Assembly: GCF_001905345.1 (NCBI RefSeq)
Contig: NZ_LFBV01000003.1
Coordinates: forward strand, 124,001 to 188,000
DNA: 64,000 bases
Reading direction: 5' to 3'
From: Streptomyces uncialis
GTDB taxonomy: Bacteria; Actinomycetota; Actinomycetes; Streptomycetales; Streptomycetaceae
Shown: positions 8,321 through 17,184 of the stretch, in pieces
Layout of the letters: each line of letters begins with the position of its first letter
Position numbering within the stretch: the stretch's first letter is position 1
The notes under the pieces: model-generated
Told to the model about the DNA's origin: nothing
Seen by the model: the letters and a program-made list of their open reading frames with translations, nothing else
Database searches by the model: none
Made by a program: the position numbers and the translations under genes

Positions 8321-9904
8321 ATGAGCTCATCGACCGTGAACAGGGCCGGTCCCTGGGAATGGGGAGGGTTGGCCGTCCTCTCGCTGCCGACCGTGCTGCT
8401 CGGCCTGGACGTCACCGTGCTGTACCTCGCCCTTCCCTCCCTGGCGGAGGATCTGCGTCCGAGCGGCACCGAGGCGCTGTGGATCATGGACGCCTACGGC
8501 TTCCTGATCGCCGGTTTCCTGATCACCATGGGCACGCTGGGTGACCGGGTGGGCCGCCGGAAGCTGCTGATGATCGGGGTCGCCGCCTTCGGGGCCGTCT
8601 CGGCGGTGGCAGCCTTCTCCGACAGCACCGAACTGCTCATCGCCTCGCGCGCGGCACTGGGTATCGCCGGTGCCACGCTGATGCCGTCCACCTTGGCCCT
8701 GATCAGCAATATGTTCGCCGATCCGCGCCAGCGGTCGGTGGCGATCGGTGTCTGGGCGACGAGCTTCGCGCTCGGCATGGCGCTGGGGCCGGTGGTGGGT
8801 GGTGCGGTGCTGGCCCATTTCTGGTGGGGTTCGGCGTTCCTGGTCGCGGTCCCGGTCGCGATCGTGACTCTGGTGGCCGCACCGCTGCTGATCCCCGAGT
8901 ACCGCGCGCCGCGCGGCGGCCGGTTCGACCTGCTGAGCGTCGTCCTGTCGCTGATCGCGATCCTGCCGGTGGTCTACGCGGTGAAGCGGGTCGCCAAGGA
9001 CGGGCTCGGGACCGCCACGATCGGCGCCGCGGTGATCGGCCTGGTGTTCGCGGTGCTGTTCGTACGGCGGCAGGGCAAGCTGGCGAGCCCGTTGCTGGAT
9101 GTGCGGCTGTTCACCGACCGTACGTTCAGCGCCGCGTTGAGCGTCCTGCTCGTCGGACTCGTCGGTGTCGGCGGTTCGATGCTGCTGATCACCCAGCAGC
9201 TCCAACTCGTGGAGGGACTGCCGCCCGTCGAGGCGGGTCTGTGGATGGGGCCGCCCGCGCTGATGATGTTCGTGGCGGCGATCGGGGCGCCGCTGGTCGC
9301 GCGCCGGGTGCCGCCGGGGATCGTGGTGGCCGTCACCCTGGCGCTCTCCACGTTCGGGTATGTGCTGCTCACCCAGGTGGACGCCGCGGGTGGTGTCGCC
9401 CTGATGGTGATCGGCTTCGGGCTGGTCTACCTCGGGCTCGGGGCGATCGCGGCCCTGGGCACGGACCTGGTGGTCGGAGCGGCACCGCCGGAGAAGGCCG
9501 GTTCGGCGTCGGCGATGTCGGAGACCGTGCAGGAACTGGGCCTCGCCCTAGGCGTGGCGATCCTCGGCAGTCTGGCCACCGCCGTCTACCGCGACCGCGC
9601 CGACGACGACATCCCCGCCGGTACGCCGCCCGAGGTGGCCGAAGCGGCGGGCGACAGCCTCGCCGGGGCGTCCTCGGTCGCCGACCGGATGCCCGACGGC
9701 TGGCTCGACCAGGCCAGGGAAGCGGCCACGTCCGGGCTGCACATGGCGATGCTGGTCGCCGCGGTCGGCAGCCTGGTGCTCTCGCTGCTGTCCGCCGTGG
9801 CGCTGCGGCATATCGGGGTCATCGGCGGCGGTGAGCCGCAGGCCGACGAAGCCGCCCTGGACGGGGCTGCCGCTACGGAGGGGGCTGCCCGGTCGGAGGT
9901 CTGA
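8321..9904 (+). CDS. MFS drug exporter, DHA2 (14-helix) family
   Basis: A 527-residue membrane protein of the EmrB/QacA type, expected to export small molecules using the proton gradient. Helix 1 carries LLGLDVTVLYLALPSL, the DHA2 motif D1 region. The loop 2-3 motif A is present as TLGDRVGRRKLLM, and motif C as GMALGPVVGGAVL. Start at ATG 8321 has GGGAG 4 bases upstream. It is divergent from the SARP regulator, with only 97 bases between starts, which suggests regulator-controlled export, perhaps of an antibiotic. The substrate is unknown. Confidence 0.9.
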   Translation: MSSSTVNRAGPWEWGGLAVLSLPTVLLGLDVTVLYLALPSLAEDLRPSGTEALWIMDAYGFLIAGFLITMGTLGDRVGRRKLLMIGVAAFGAVSAVAAFSDSTELLIASRAALGIAGATLMPSTLALISNMFADPRQRSVAIGVWATSFALGMALGPVVGGAVLAHFWWGSAFLVAVPVAIVTLVAAPLLIPEYRAPRGGRFDLLSVVLSLIAILPVVYAVKRVAKDGLGTATIGAAVIGLVFAVLFVRRQGKLASPLLDVRLFTDRTFSAALSVLLVGLVGVGGSMLLITQQLQLVEGLPPVEAGLWMGPPALMMFVAAIGAPLVARRVPPGIVVAVTLALSTFGYVLLTQVDAAGGVALMVIGFGLVYLGLGAIAALGTDLVVGAAPPEKAGSASAMSETVQELGLALGVAILGSLATAVYRDRADDDIPAGTPPEVAEAAGDSLAGASSVADRMPDGWLDQAREAATSGLHMAMLVAAVGSLVLSLLSAVALRHIGVIGGGEPQADEAALDGAAATEGAARSEV

Positions 9905-10261
9905 ACGCGTGCTCCGGCCGCCGCGGGACACCGCGACCTTCGACCTGGGCCGATCTTCCGGCGGAACCGATCACGTCCGGGACCGATCACGTGCGGAGCC
10001 GATCGACGTCCGGCGGATGCCGCTTCATGACGCGAGCCGCAGCTTCCCGCCCTGCCATGTCCTGGGACAGCCTTGGCGGACCACCGTGCCGCGGCCCGGC
10101 CCCACGCGACCCGGCCCCAGCGGCGACGAAGCCGTTGGGGCGGGCGTCCGCGACGGCGTTCTCCTCGTCGGCGGGGAACGACCGCTCACCCCGTGAGGCG
10201 ACCGGGCCGCCGGGCCTCGCGTGGCTCACGGCGGCCCGGGGTCACCGGGCCCGGGATCCGG
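9905..10261. other. Intergenic region with a terminator-like hairpin at 10202-10239
   Basis: No convincing gene lies between the convergent MFS and TerB genes. A 10-base-pair perfect stem (CCGGGCCGCC at 10202-10211 with GGCGGCCCGG at 10230-10239, 18-base loop) may act as a terminator, though no T tract follows on either strand. The short motif GATCACGT occurs twice near 9970-9990. Confidence 0.35.
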
Positions 10262-10822
10262 TCAGAGTCCGAACTCGTGCGGGGACACACCGAGCGCCAC
10301 GCACGCCTCGCGCAGGATCTGCTCCTCGGCCGGGGCGATGTAGCCGTCGGCCCCGGCGACGACGAAGCCGGTCTGGATGACCGCCTTGGCCTCCACCGGC
10401 TTCTTCGCCGCCTTGGCGATCTCCTGCATGGCCTCGGTCCGGCCCTGCTGGAAGTTGAACATCAGCTGGTCGACGTGCTTGTTGAACCGCTGCCGCAGTT
10501 GCTCCGGCGGGAAGTTCTGCAAGACGTCGTTCTGGAGGATCAGCGACTCGACATGCTGCCGCTCGGCCGGGTCGACCGACCCGTCGGCCGCCGCGACCAA
10601 GGCGCACATGGCCATGCTGGCGTCCCGGTAGGAGCCGCTCTTGAGCTCGGTCTTGAGGGAGGTGAGCTGGGTCTTGAGCAGGCCCACGAGCTGAGCCTTC
10701 GAGCCTCCGCCCGATCCTGACCCCGACCCCGACGCCGGCCGTCCGTGGCCGCCGGAGCTCCGTGCCCCCTGTGACTGCTGAAGACCCTTGGCCTGGTCCT
10801 TGATCCGGTCCCACATCGCCAT
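10262..10822 (-). CDS. TerB-like tellurite-resistance family protein
   Basis: A 186-residue cytoplasmic protein. Residues 35-50 are a flexible Gly/Ser linker. The remainder is an all-helical TerB domain with the two acidic metal-site motifs AAADGSVDPAERQHVE and AGADGYIAPAEEQIL, repeated about 75 residues apart. TerB domains bind calcium-like cations and work with TerC/TerD proteins in stress-linked membrane complexes. No other ter gene is adjacent, so it is solitary here. ATG 10822 (MAMWDRIKDQ) is preferred over an upstream in-frame start because the homologous part begins with MWDRIKDQ. Its exact role is not predictable. Confidence 0.8.
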   Translation of the reverse strand: MAMWDRIKDQAKGLQQSQGARSSGGHGRPASGSGSGSGGGSKAQLVGLLKTQLTSLKTELKSGSYRDASMAMCALVAAADGSVDPAERQHVESLILQNDVLQNFPPEQLRQRFNKHVDQLMFNFQQGRTEAMQEIAKAAKKPVEAKAVIQTGFVVAGADGYIAPAEEQILREACVALGVSPHEFGL

Positions 10823-11052
10823 CCGTGCCACCTCGGCTACCCGTTTGCTCGTCCGCGTGTGTTCCGCGCGTCGTTGTGACAACGCGTTCCCGCCCGGCGA
10901 AGTTCCATGTCCGGCGGGTCGGTACGACCACTTCGGTCATGTTCTCCGGTCAGTGCGGGACCGAGGACAGCCGCCGGTAGGCCGGGGCCGCGAGCAGGTG
11001 GGCGGCGGCCACCCTGCGAGGCGGGGGTGGCCCGACCGCGGCACGTCGGCCG

Positions 11053-11694
11053 TTACGCGTCCGGTCGCCAGTCGAACGGGAAGTGCTTGCTGGACCCGCC
11101 CCGGTACTCACGGGAGAAGTCGAAGCCCTCGGCGTGGTCCGCGCTCACCACACCCCAAGTCGCGACCTGGCCGGGCCCGACCTCCGACCCCGGGGCGTTG
11201 ATCAGCTGTACCCGGCGCGTGGGGTCCGCGGTGGGGCCGGTCAGCGCCTTGGCTCCCACGTCCACCTTGTCGGAGACGGTGGCGCCCCAGTGCGCGAGGT
11301 CCGCCGCGGCGTCGAACCGGATCGGGGCGTACTCCACGCCGCGTACCTCACTGATCAGGGATCCGAACTTGCCCGGCCATCCCCCGGCGTTGCCGCGGAA
11401 GATCTGCTCCAGGGCGTCCCGCTGCGCGGCTGTCCCCTTCGCGTCTATGTAGAACATCGCCGCCATCGTGGCGTCGGGGTCGTCCACCCACATGTTCCCG
11501 GCGAACTCGCCGACGGCCACGACACCCAGGCCGTCCAGGCGCAGATCCCCGAAGTGCCCTTCGTGGATCTGCCAGACGAGTGTGAACAGGCAGGCGCCGT
11601 CCGTCGGAGCCTGCGCGAAGGTGCACGGACAGGGCATCGAGCAGCTGCATACATCGAACCACTCGCCCTTGAGGTGCCAGTTCGTCCCGGTCAT
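11053..11694 (-). CDS. DUF1326 protein with N-terminal cysteine cluster
   Basis: A 213-residue DUF1326 protein. Four cysteines near residues 14-22 form the tight cluster CSCSMPCPC, the family hallmark and a probable metal- or thiol-binding site. The rest resembles other members (FTLVWQIHEGHFGDLRLDGL and a C-terminal FSREYRGGSSKHFPFDW). The biochemical function of DUF1326 is not established. ATG 11694 follows GGGAGCGGTG at proper spacing. Upstream lies a TTGACC-N18-TAACCT promoter (11765-11770 and 11741-11746) bracketed by two CsoR-family-like dyads. This suggests induction by copper or by a persulfide/aldehyde-type signal. No csoR gene lies in the window, so the regulator must be elsewhere. 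Confidence 0.85.
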   Translation of the reverse strand: MTGTNWHLKGEWFDVCSCSMPCPCTFAQAPTDGACLFTLVWQIHEGHFGDLRLDGLGVVAVGEFAGNMWVDDPDATMAAMFYIDAKGTAAQRDALEQIFRGNAGGWPGKFGSLISEVRGVEYAPIRFDAAADLAHWGATVSDKVDVGAKALTGPTADPTRRVQLINAPGSEVGPGQVATWGVVSADHAEGFDFSREYRGGSSKHFPFDWRPDA

Positions 11695-11711
11695 CACCGC
11701 TCCCGTCCCAA

Positions 11712-11728
11712 ATACCCCGGCGGGGTAT
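11712..11728. promoter_or_regulatory. CsoR-family-like operator (proximal)
   Basis: ATACCCC-GGC-GGGGTAT is a perfect 7-base inverted repeat, the ATACCC/GGGTAT pattern typical of CsoR/CstR/RcnR binding sites. It lies 17 bases upstream of the DUF1326 start codon and downstream of the likely -10 box, so binding should block transcription. Confidence 0.6.
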
Positions 11729-11770
11729 CTGTCTGACGGGAGGTTAGCTCGCCCCACCCGGCGCGGTCAA

Positions 11771-11787
11771 ATACCCATGGGGGGTAT
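11771..11787. promoter_or_regulatory. CsoR-family-like operator (distal)
   Basis: ATACCCATGGGGGGTAT repeats the same ATACCC/GGGTAT arms as the site at 11712. It directly abuts the predicted -35 box (TTGACC on the minus strand, 11765-11770). The two sites bracket the promoter, a layout that favours co-operative repression. Confidence 0.55.
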
Positions 11788-12195
11788 CTGAACGGTGTGC
11801 GCCGCGGCTCGCGCCCTTCCCCGACGGGCAGACCGCGGCCGGGACATCGCCCGTCGTGAGGTGGCCGCACCCGTTCAGCCGTTCCTGCACGCGCGTGAGG
11901 CCTTGGTGCTGCCCCCCGCCCGCTCGATCTCGGCGAGGGTGACCCGTGTTCCGAGGCGGCTCAGGATCTCGTCCACGGTTCGTCCGTCCGCCTCGAAGAG
12001 GCCCCGGGGGGTCTCTCCCAGGGTTTGCCGGACCTGTCGTGACCGCCGCCACCGGCGGGCTCCGCCCGGGTCCGCGCACCGCGTGCCGCGGGAGTCCCGC
12101 GCCTCGCCGGACGGGTGCGCGGCCGACGGGCCGGGGGCCTCTCCCGGCGGGACGCCAGCGGGGAGGGCTCGGTGGAACTCACCGGGCGCCGCTCC
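11788..12195. other. Intergenic region without a recognisable gene
   Basis: About 400 bases upstream of the DUF1326 promoter and downstream of the small gene at 12196. Reading frames here are GC-driven, with no conserved protein, good start or repeat visible. Confidence 0.5.
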
Positions 12196-12456
12196 TCAGG
12201 AACCGACCTTGGCGGTCAGGCCGTAGACCAGCTCCTTGCCGTCGACGAGCAGCGCCTCGACGGTACGGGTCCGCGGGTCGATGTCGGCCTCGATCCCGTT
12301 CCCGGCATAGCGGGGGTAGCCCGAGGCGCCCGTCTCGCCGGTCGCCTCGACGACCGCCGATCGCACGGCCGAGTCCTCCACGGTGGCGCCGCCCTTGCCT
12401 TCGACGTGCTCGGGGACCAACAGGACGGTGAAGCGCTGCGGATCGGTAGTAGTCAT
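12196..12456 (-). CDS. Small conserved-type protein, possibly DUF6296
   Basis: An 86-residue protein. The first half, QRFTVLLVPEH, then VVEATGETGASGYPRYAGNGIEADI, resembles the short DUF6296 proteins of streptomycetes, which are predicted cytoplasmic beta-rich proteins of unknown role. The assignment is from memory of the pattern and is tentative. It lies 106 bases downstream of the response regulator on the same strand and could belong to that operon. Confidence 0.6.
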   Translation of the reverse strand: MTTTDPQRFTVLLVPEHVEGKGGATVEDSAVRSAVVEATGETGASGYPRYAGNGIEADIDPRTRTVEALLVDGKELVYGLTAKVGS

Positions 12457-12562
12457 GTTCAGGTATCCAAGCGCCTGCGCCGCCGTCGGTGGGACAGGCG
12501 CGCGGCGGACCTCGCGGACCGGGACGGGCCGGGGCGGGAACGGGAGACCACCGGAGCAGGCG

Positions 12563-13225
12563 TCAGGGGGCGGACGGGCGGGTGAGCAGGCCGCGTTCCA
12601 GGGCGGTCACCACCGCGTGCGTACGATCGTTGACGTCGAGCTTGGCGAAGACCCGCAGGAGGTGGGTCTTGACGGTGGCCTCCGCGATGACCAGCCGTCT
12701 GCCGATCTCCGCGTTGGAAAGCCCGTCCGCGACACCGCCCAGTACCTCGGCCTCCCGTGACGTCAGCGCGATCCGGGCCGGCTGCCGCATCCTGGCGACC
12801 AGCCGTTCGGCCACCCGGGGGGCCAGCACGGTCTCGCCCCGGGCCGCGGCGCGGATCGCGTCGGTCAGCTGCTCCTGGGTCGTGTCCTTGAGCAGATAGC
12901 CGATGGCCCCGGCCTCGACGGCGCGCTCGATCTCGGCGTCGGTGTCGTACGTGGTGAGGATCAGTACCCGGGTCGGCGCGGGCCCCGCCACGATGCGGGC
13001 GGTGGCGTCGACCCCGTCCATCACGGGCATCCTGAGGTCCAGCAGCGCCACATCGGGGGCGAGCTGTTCGGCGAGCTCGACGGCCTGGCGGCCGTTGTCC
13101 GCCTCCCCGATGATCTCGATACCGGGATCGGCGGCGAGCAGCGCGGCGACGCCCGCACGCATCACCGTGTGGTCGTCGGCGAGGATGATGCGCAGAACCC
13201 GCTCCGCCGGACTGTCCGTCGGCAT
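12563..13225 (-). CDS. NarL/LuxR-type two-component response regulator
   Basis: A 220-residue regulator. The receiver domain (residues 10-125) has the acidic pair in LADDH, the phospho-acceptor Asp in DVALLDLRMPVMDG, Thr in LTTYDTD and Lys in LLKDTT. The C-terminal LuxR-type helix-turn-helix contains LTSREAEVLGGVADGLSNAE and ATVKTHLLRVFAKLDV. The start is ATG 13225; the kinase stop codon ends one base before it at 13227, so the pair is coupled. It is the last gene of the MMPL-kinase-regulator operon and probably controls that operon in response to a membrane signal. Confidence 0.92.
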   Translation of the reverse strand: MPTDSPAERVLRIILADDHTVMRAGVAALLAADPGIEIIGEADNGRQAVELAEQLAPDVALLDLRMPVMDGVDATARIVAGPAPTRVLILTTYDTDAEIERAVEAGAIGYLLKDTTQEQLTDAIRAAARGETVLAPRVAERLVARMRQPARIALTSREAEVLGGVADGLSNAEIGRRLVIAEATVKTHLLRVFAKLDVNDRTHAVVTALERGLLTRPSAP

Positions 13226-13226
13226 G

Positions 13227-14432
13227 TCACATCTGCCCTTTCGAGGGGAGTACGGCGAGGACGAGTGTCCCGTCGCCGACCGAACTGGTGACGGTGAGCT
13301 CGCCGCCGAGTTCGGCCAGTCGCTTGCGCATACCGTCGAGGCCGAACCCCCGGGATTCCTCCACGACGAACCCGCCGCCGTCATCGGTGACTTCGAGCTC
13401 GATGCCGTACGGGTGCTGGGCGAGGACGACCGCCACCGTGGAGGCGCCCGCGTGCTTGCGGACATTGGCGAGCGACTCCTGGAGACAGCGCAGCAGGGCG
13501 ATCCGGGTCGGCTGGTCGCAGCTGACCTCGCCGAGTTCCGCGTTCAGGGTGATACCGGTGTCCTCGGCGAACCGGTCGAGCGTCCGGCGCAGGGTGAGGG
13601 ACACCGGGCCGGGGGTGAGGCCGCTGTGCGGGCCCGCGCCCACGAGAGCCCTGGCCTCGGCGAAGTTCTCGCGTGCCGTGTTCTCGATCGACCGCAGTTG
13701 CTGGGCGGTCCGTCCGGGATCGGCGGCCAGGGCGGTCCGGGCGGCCTCGGCCAGGACGATGATGGAGGCGAAGCCCTGGGCCAGGGTGTCGTGGATCTCC
13801 CGGGCGAGACGCTCGCGTTCCTCGGTGGCGCCCTGCCGTCGCAGCGACTCGGCCTCGATGTCGGCCAGCCGCCGCCGCGCGCCGGCGAGTTCGTCGGCCA
13901 GCCGGCGGGCGCGGGCCTCGCTCTCCGCCGTCATCCGCCGGACGGCGAGACCGAGCAGCACGCTTCCCGCGTAGGCGAGCGGTACCGCGACGACGTTGCC
14001 CGTGGTCAGCTCGGTCCACCAGCCGTCGGGTCCGGCCCGCAGCAGGTCCCCCGCGACGACGACGATCGCGGCCAGGGCGCTGAAGCCGATCGCGGCGGCG
14101 GGACCCGCGGCGTAGATCCAGAAGTGCGGCTGGGAGAACACGTACAGCGCGGCCCCGCCGCCCATCAGGTACGACACCCCGCCCATGCCCAGGGCGAGGA
14201 CGTACAGGTGGCCGTGCGGACCGAGGTAGGGCTGGTCGGGGAAGAGGGCGGCGAGCGCGTAGCTGAGGCTGAACGCGCCCAGCAGGACGAGTACGCCCGT
14301 CCTCGTCGCCGTGGGGTCGTCAGCGGTCGCGATGGCCGGCGGCAGCAGTCCGAGGAGGACCCACAGGACCGCGTTCCAGCGGTGGAGCACGGGTGTTCCC
14401 GACACGGCGCCGGTCCGCGGTCCTTCGTCCAT
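13227..14432 (-). CDS. Sensor histidine kinase, HisKA_3 (DesK/LiaS-like) family
   Basis: A 401-residue kinase. The N-terminal half has about six hydrophobic segments (for example AVLWVLLGLLPPAIA, VLVLLGAFSLSYALAAL and VAVPLAYAGSVLLGLAV) and no large extracellular domain, as in sensors that detect membrane stress. A coiled region (SEARARRLADELAGARRRL) leads to the phospho-acceptor in LAREIHDTLAQGF. The ATPase domain carries the N box LQESLANVRKHAGAS and the G box VTDDGGGF. It sits between the MMPL transporter gene (5-base gap) and the response regulator (1-base gap). The arrangement suggests that the transporter, its substrate or membrane damage is what is sensed. Confidence 0.92.
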   Translation of the reverse strand: MDEGPRTGAVSGTPVLHRWNAVLWVLLGLLPPAIATADDPTATRTGVLVLLGAFSLSYALAALFPDQPYLGPHGHLYVLALGMGGVSYLMGGGAALYVFSQPHFWIYAAGPAAAIGFSALAAIVVVAGDLLRAGPDGWWTELTTGNVVAVPLAYAGSVLLGLAVRRMTAESEARARRLADELAGARRRLADIEAESLRRQGATEERERLAREIHDTLAQGFASIIVLAEAARTALAADPGRTAQQLRSIENTARENFAEARALVGAGPHSGLTPGPVSLTLRRTLDRFAEDTGITLNAELGEVSCDQPTRIALLRCLQESLANVRKHAGASTVAVVLAQHPYGIELEVTDDGGGFVVEESRGFGLDGMRKRLAELGGELTVTSSVGDGTLVLAVLPSKGQM

Positions 14433-14437
14433 GCCGC

Positions 14438-16711
14438 TCAGCCTACGGTTTCCGGGCGGGGGCTCCGCAGGTCAGGGGCGGGAGCGTGGCGCCGGACGGG
14501 GCGTGCGGGCCACCAGACCCTGTCGCCGAGCAGCAGCATCAGGGCGGGCAGGATCACGACGCGGATGACGAAGGCGTCGAGGAGCACCGCGACGGTCAGG
14601 CTGAAGCCGATCTGCTTCATCTCGATCAGATGCAGGGCGGCGAAGCTCGCGAACACCGTCACCATGACGAAGGCGGCGCTCGTGACCACCCCGGCGGAGC
14701 TGCCGATGCCGTCGAGAACGGCCTGGCGGGTGGGCACACCGCGCTGGGCGGTCTCCCTGATCCGGCTGATCACGAACACCTGGTAGTCCATCGACAGGCC
14801 GAAGAGGATCACGAAGAGGAACAGCGGGACCCGGGAGCCGATGGAGCCGGTGGAGGTGAAGTCGAGCAGCCCCTCGGCCCAGGTGTTCTGGAAGGTGAGG
14901 ACGAGCACCCCGAGCGCGGCGGCGGCGGAGAGCAGGTTGAGCACCACGCCGATCAGACCGAGGACCACGGACCGGAACGCCCACACCGTCATGGCGAAGG
15001 TGACCAGCAGCAGGGTGGCGATGATGAGCGGAAGCTTGTTCTTCTGGTGGGTGGGGTAGTCGGTGTACCGCGCCACGTCCCCCGTCACCGCGCCCTCGGC
15101 ACCGCTCAACCGCTCCAGTGTCCGCGGCAGATGGACCGTGCGGACCCGGTCCAGCGAGCGGTGGGCCCCGGGGTCGCTCACATGGTGCGCGAGGGGCAGT
15201 TCCAGCAGGGTGGTCCTGCGGTCCGGGGAGGTCACGGGTGTGCCGGGGCCGGTGGGGTCGGGGTCGGACTGTGCGCGGGCGGCGAGTTCACGCAGTCCGG
15301 CCGCCACCTCGTCGGCCCGCGCGGGCTCGGCGCGTACGACGATCCGGTGCGTGGCCTTGAGCTCCGGGTAGGCGGCGGTGAGCCGGTCGTACGTCTGCAT
15401 CGCGGGGACGGTGCGGGAGTGGGTCTCACGGCCCATGTCGGTGAGGTTGAGTCCCAGCAGCGGTGCGGAGAGGGCGAGGAGCGCGACGACGCCGACGGCG
15501 AGGGTGGCGGCGGGTCGGCGGTCCACCGCGCGCAGCAGGATCGCGGTGGGGCCACCGGTGGACTTCCGGGTGTCCGGCGCCTCGCGTGCCGTGCGGGGGT
15601 TCAGCGCCTTCCAGCGGTTCCGGGCGTGCGGGCGGGACGCGGACGGGCGGTCCGCGCGGCGTCGTTCGCGGCGCTCGGCCCGGCGCTCGGCGCGTTCGCC
15701 GAGTTTGACCAGCAGCGCGGGAAGCACGGTCAGTGAGCTGACGACGGCGACCAGCGTGACCACGATGGTGCCGGTGGCGATGGAGGAGAAGATGACGTCG
15801 TCGACCAGGTACAGGGTGGCGCTGGAGGCGGCGACGGCCAGCCCCGAGACCACGACGGCCCGTCCCGAGGTGGCCGCGGCCACCTCGACCGCCGCGTGCG
15901 GACTCAGGCGGCCACCGGCCCGCGCCCGCTCCTCGCGTTCCCGCTTGAGGTAGAAGAGGGTGTAGTCGACGCCCACGGCCAGGCCGATCAGCAGGATCAC
16001 ATTGGTACCGACCCCGGCGTCCGGGAAGACGTGCGACGCCAGCATCGACAGCCCGACCGCCGAGACGATGGACGTCAGAGCCAGCACCAGCGGGACGAAG
16101 GCCATCGCGAACGAGCGGAACACGAACAGCAGGGTCAGCAGGGTGACGGGCAGCGCGATCATCTCGGTGCGGGCGAGGTCGTCGGCGCGCAGCTTGTCGA
16201 GGCCCTTGCTGATCGAGGGGCTGCCGACCTCCTCCACCCGGACCCGGGGATGGGCCTCGCCGACCTCGGCCGTGCGGGCCAGCAGCGGGTCGACGTGCTT
16301 CCGGCCGTCGAGCTCGGGCCCCCGCATCGTCACATCGATCCGCAGCGCCCTGCCGTCCGGGGAGCGGACGGGTGCGCTCACGGAGCGGACCTCCGGCAGC
16401 CGCTTCATACGCTCGGCGATGTCCCGGGCGGCCGCGTCGGCGGCGGCTTCGTCCAGCGGTCCGGAACCGGGCGGCGCGGTGATCAGTACCCGTTCCAGCG
16501 GCCGTTGCTGGAGGCCCCCTTCGGCCGCCATGGCCTCGGCGCGACCGGCCTCGCCGACGCGGTAGTCCTCGGACGTGGCCGGGTTCCCGCCGACGGCGAG
16601 CCCCGCCCCGAGGCACAGGGCGACGAAGAGGAACCATCCGACGATCGCGCGCCAGGGGTGTCGGGCGCTCCAACGCGCCGTTCTCACAGAGAAGTTCTTC
16701 ATGCCGATCAT
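14438..16711 (-). CDS. MMPL-family RND transporter
   Basis: A 757-residue inner-membrane transporter with two copies of the MMPL half: one helix, a soluble porter domain, then five or so helices. The proton-relay-type sequences GLAVGVDYTLFYLKREREE and LFGLSMDYQVFVISRIRE mark the two halves. Family members export lipids, siderophores or drugs using the proton gradient. The start is uncertain between ATG 16711 (MIGMKNFSV) and ATG 16702; neither has a strong ribosome site. Longer upstream frames lack family sequence. It is the first gene of an operon with the kinase and regulator. A role in lipid or drug efflux under two-component control is inferred. Confidence 0.88.
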   Translation of the reverse strand: MIGMKNFSVRTARWSARHPWRAIVGWFLFVALCLGAGLAVGGNPATSEDYRVGEAGRAEAMAAEGGLQQRPLERVLITAPPGSGPLDEAAADAAARDIAERMKRLPEVRSVSAPVRSPDGRALRIDVTMRGPELDGRKHVDPLLARTAEVGEAHPRVRVEEVGSPSISKGLDKLRADDLARTEMIALPVTLLTLLFVFRSFAMAFVPLVLALTSIVSAVGLSMLASHVFPDAGVGTNVILLIGLAVGVDYTLFYLKREREERARAGGRLSPHAAVEVAAATSGRAVVVSGLAVAASSATLYLVDDVIFSSIATGTIVVTLVAVVSSLTVLPALLVKLGERAERRAERRERRRADRPSASRPHARNRWKALNPRTAREAPDTRKSTGGPTAILLRAVDRRPAATLAVGVVALLALSAPLLGLNLTDMGRETHSRTVPAMQTYDRLTAAYPELKATHRIVVRAEPARADEVAAGLRELAARAQSDPDPTGPGTPVTSPDRRTTLLELPLAHHVSDPGAHRSLDRVRTVHLPRTLERLSGAEGAVTGDVARYTDYPTHQKNKLPLIIATLLLVTFAMTVWAFRSVVLGLIGVVLNLLSAAAALGVLVLTFQNTWAEGLLDFTSTGSIGSRVPLFLFVILFGLSMDYQVFVISRIRETAQRGVPTRQAVLDGIGSSAGVVTSAAFVMVTVFASFAALHLIEMKQIGFSLTVAVLLDAFVIRVVILPALMLLLGDRVWWPARPVRRHAPAPDLRSPRPETVG

Positions 16712-17184
16712 GCTGGTGGAGGTGCCCTGCCCGGCATGAGCCCCGATCGGTTGGACCTGGCGTCCACCGGTCGGTGGACCCGTCACCCACCCACGACGAC
16801 GGCGCTGGCAGCGGTACCCGGCCGAGGTGGCCCGGCGGGCGTCCTGCTCGGCGCTGCGTGTACGCGGGGAGGCCCGGGTCCCGTCAGGGTCGGTGGCGGA
16901 CACTCCGGCGTGTGGCGGTCCGCGCGGGAGGGTGGCAGTCGTGCCGGAAGGCCGGGGCCCGCGTCGTGCCAGGTCGGCGTGGGCTCCGGCAAGTGGGTGG
17001 TGCCGTCCGGAGTGCTCGCGCGCCCGGTCGGCGGCGGGGGGCGCGGTCGCTTCGGCGGCTCGGCTTCACCCGCCCGCGCGCGGGCGTTCACCCGCCCGCC
17101 CCGTCCGGCGGGCGCACCGTACGCGGCCGGACCGACGCTGTGAGCGACCACCTGGTCCTCCTCCAGCGGAAGCGAGCTCTCCCC
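16712..17184. other. Divergent intergenic region without a recognisable gene
   Basis: About 470 bases between the MMPL operon and the secreted hydrolase. It must contain both promoters, but no clear box, operator or conserved reading frame was found. Frames open across it are GC-biased extensions. Confidence 0.5.

Noticed and set aside
16774..17184. Upstream extension of the secreted hydrolase
   Set aside because: The extension is Arg/Gly-rich and would bury the clear signal peptide that begins at ATG 17185.
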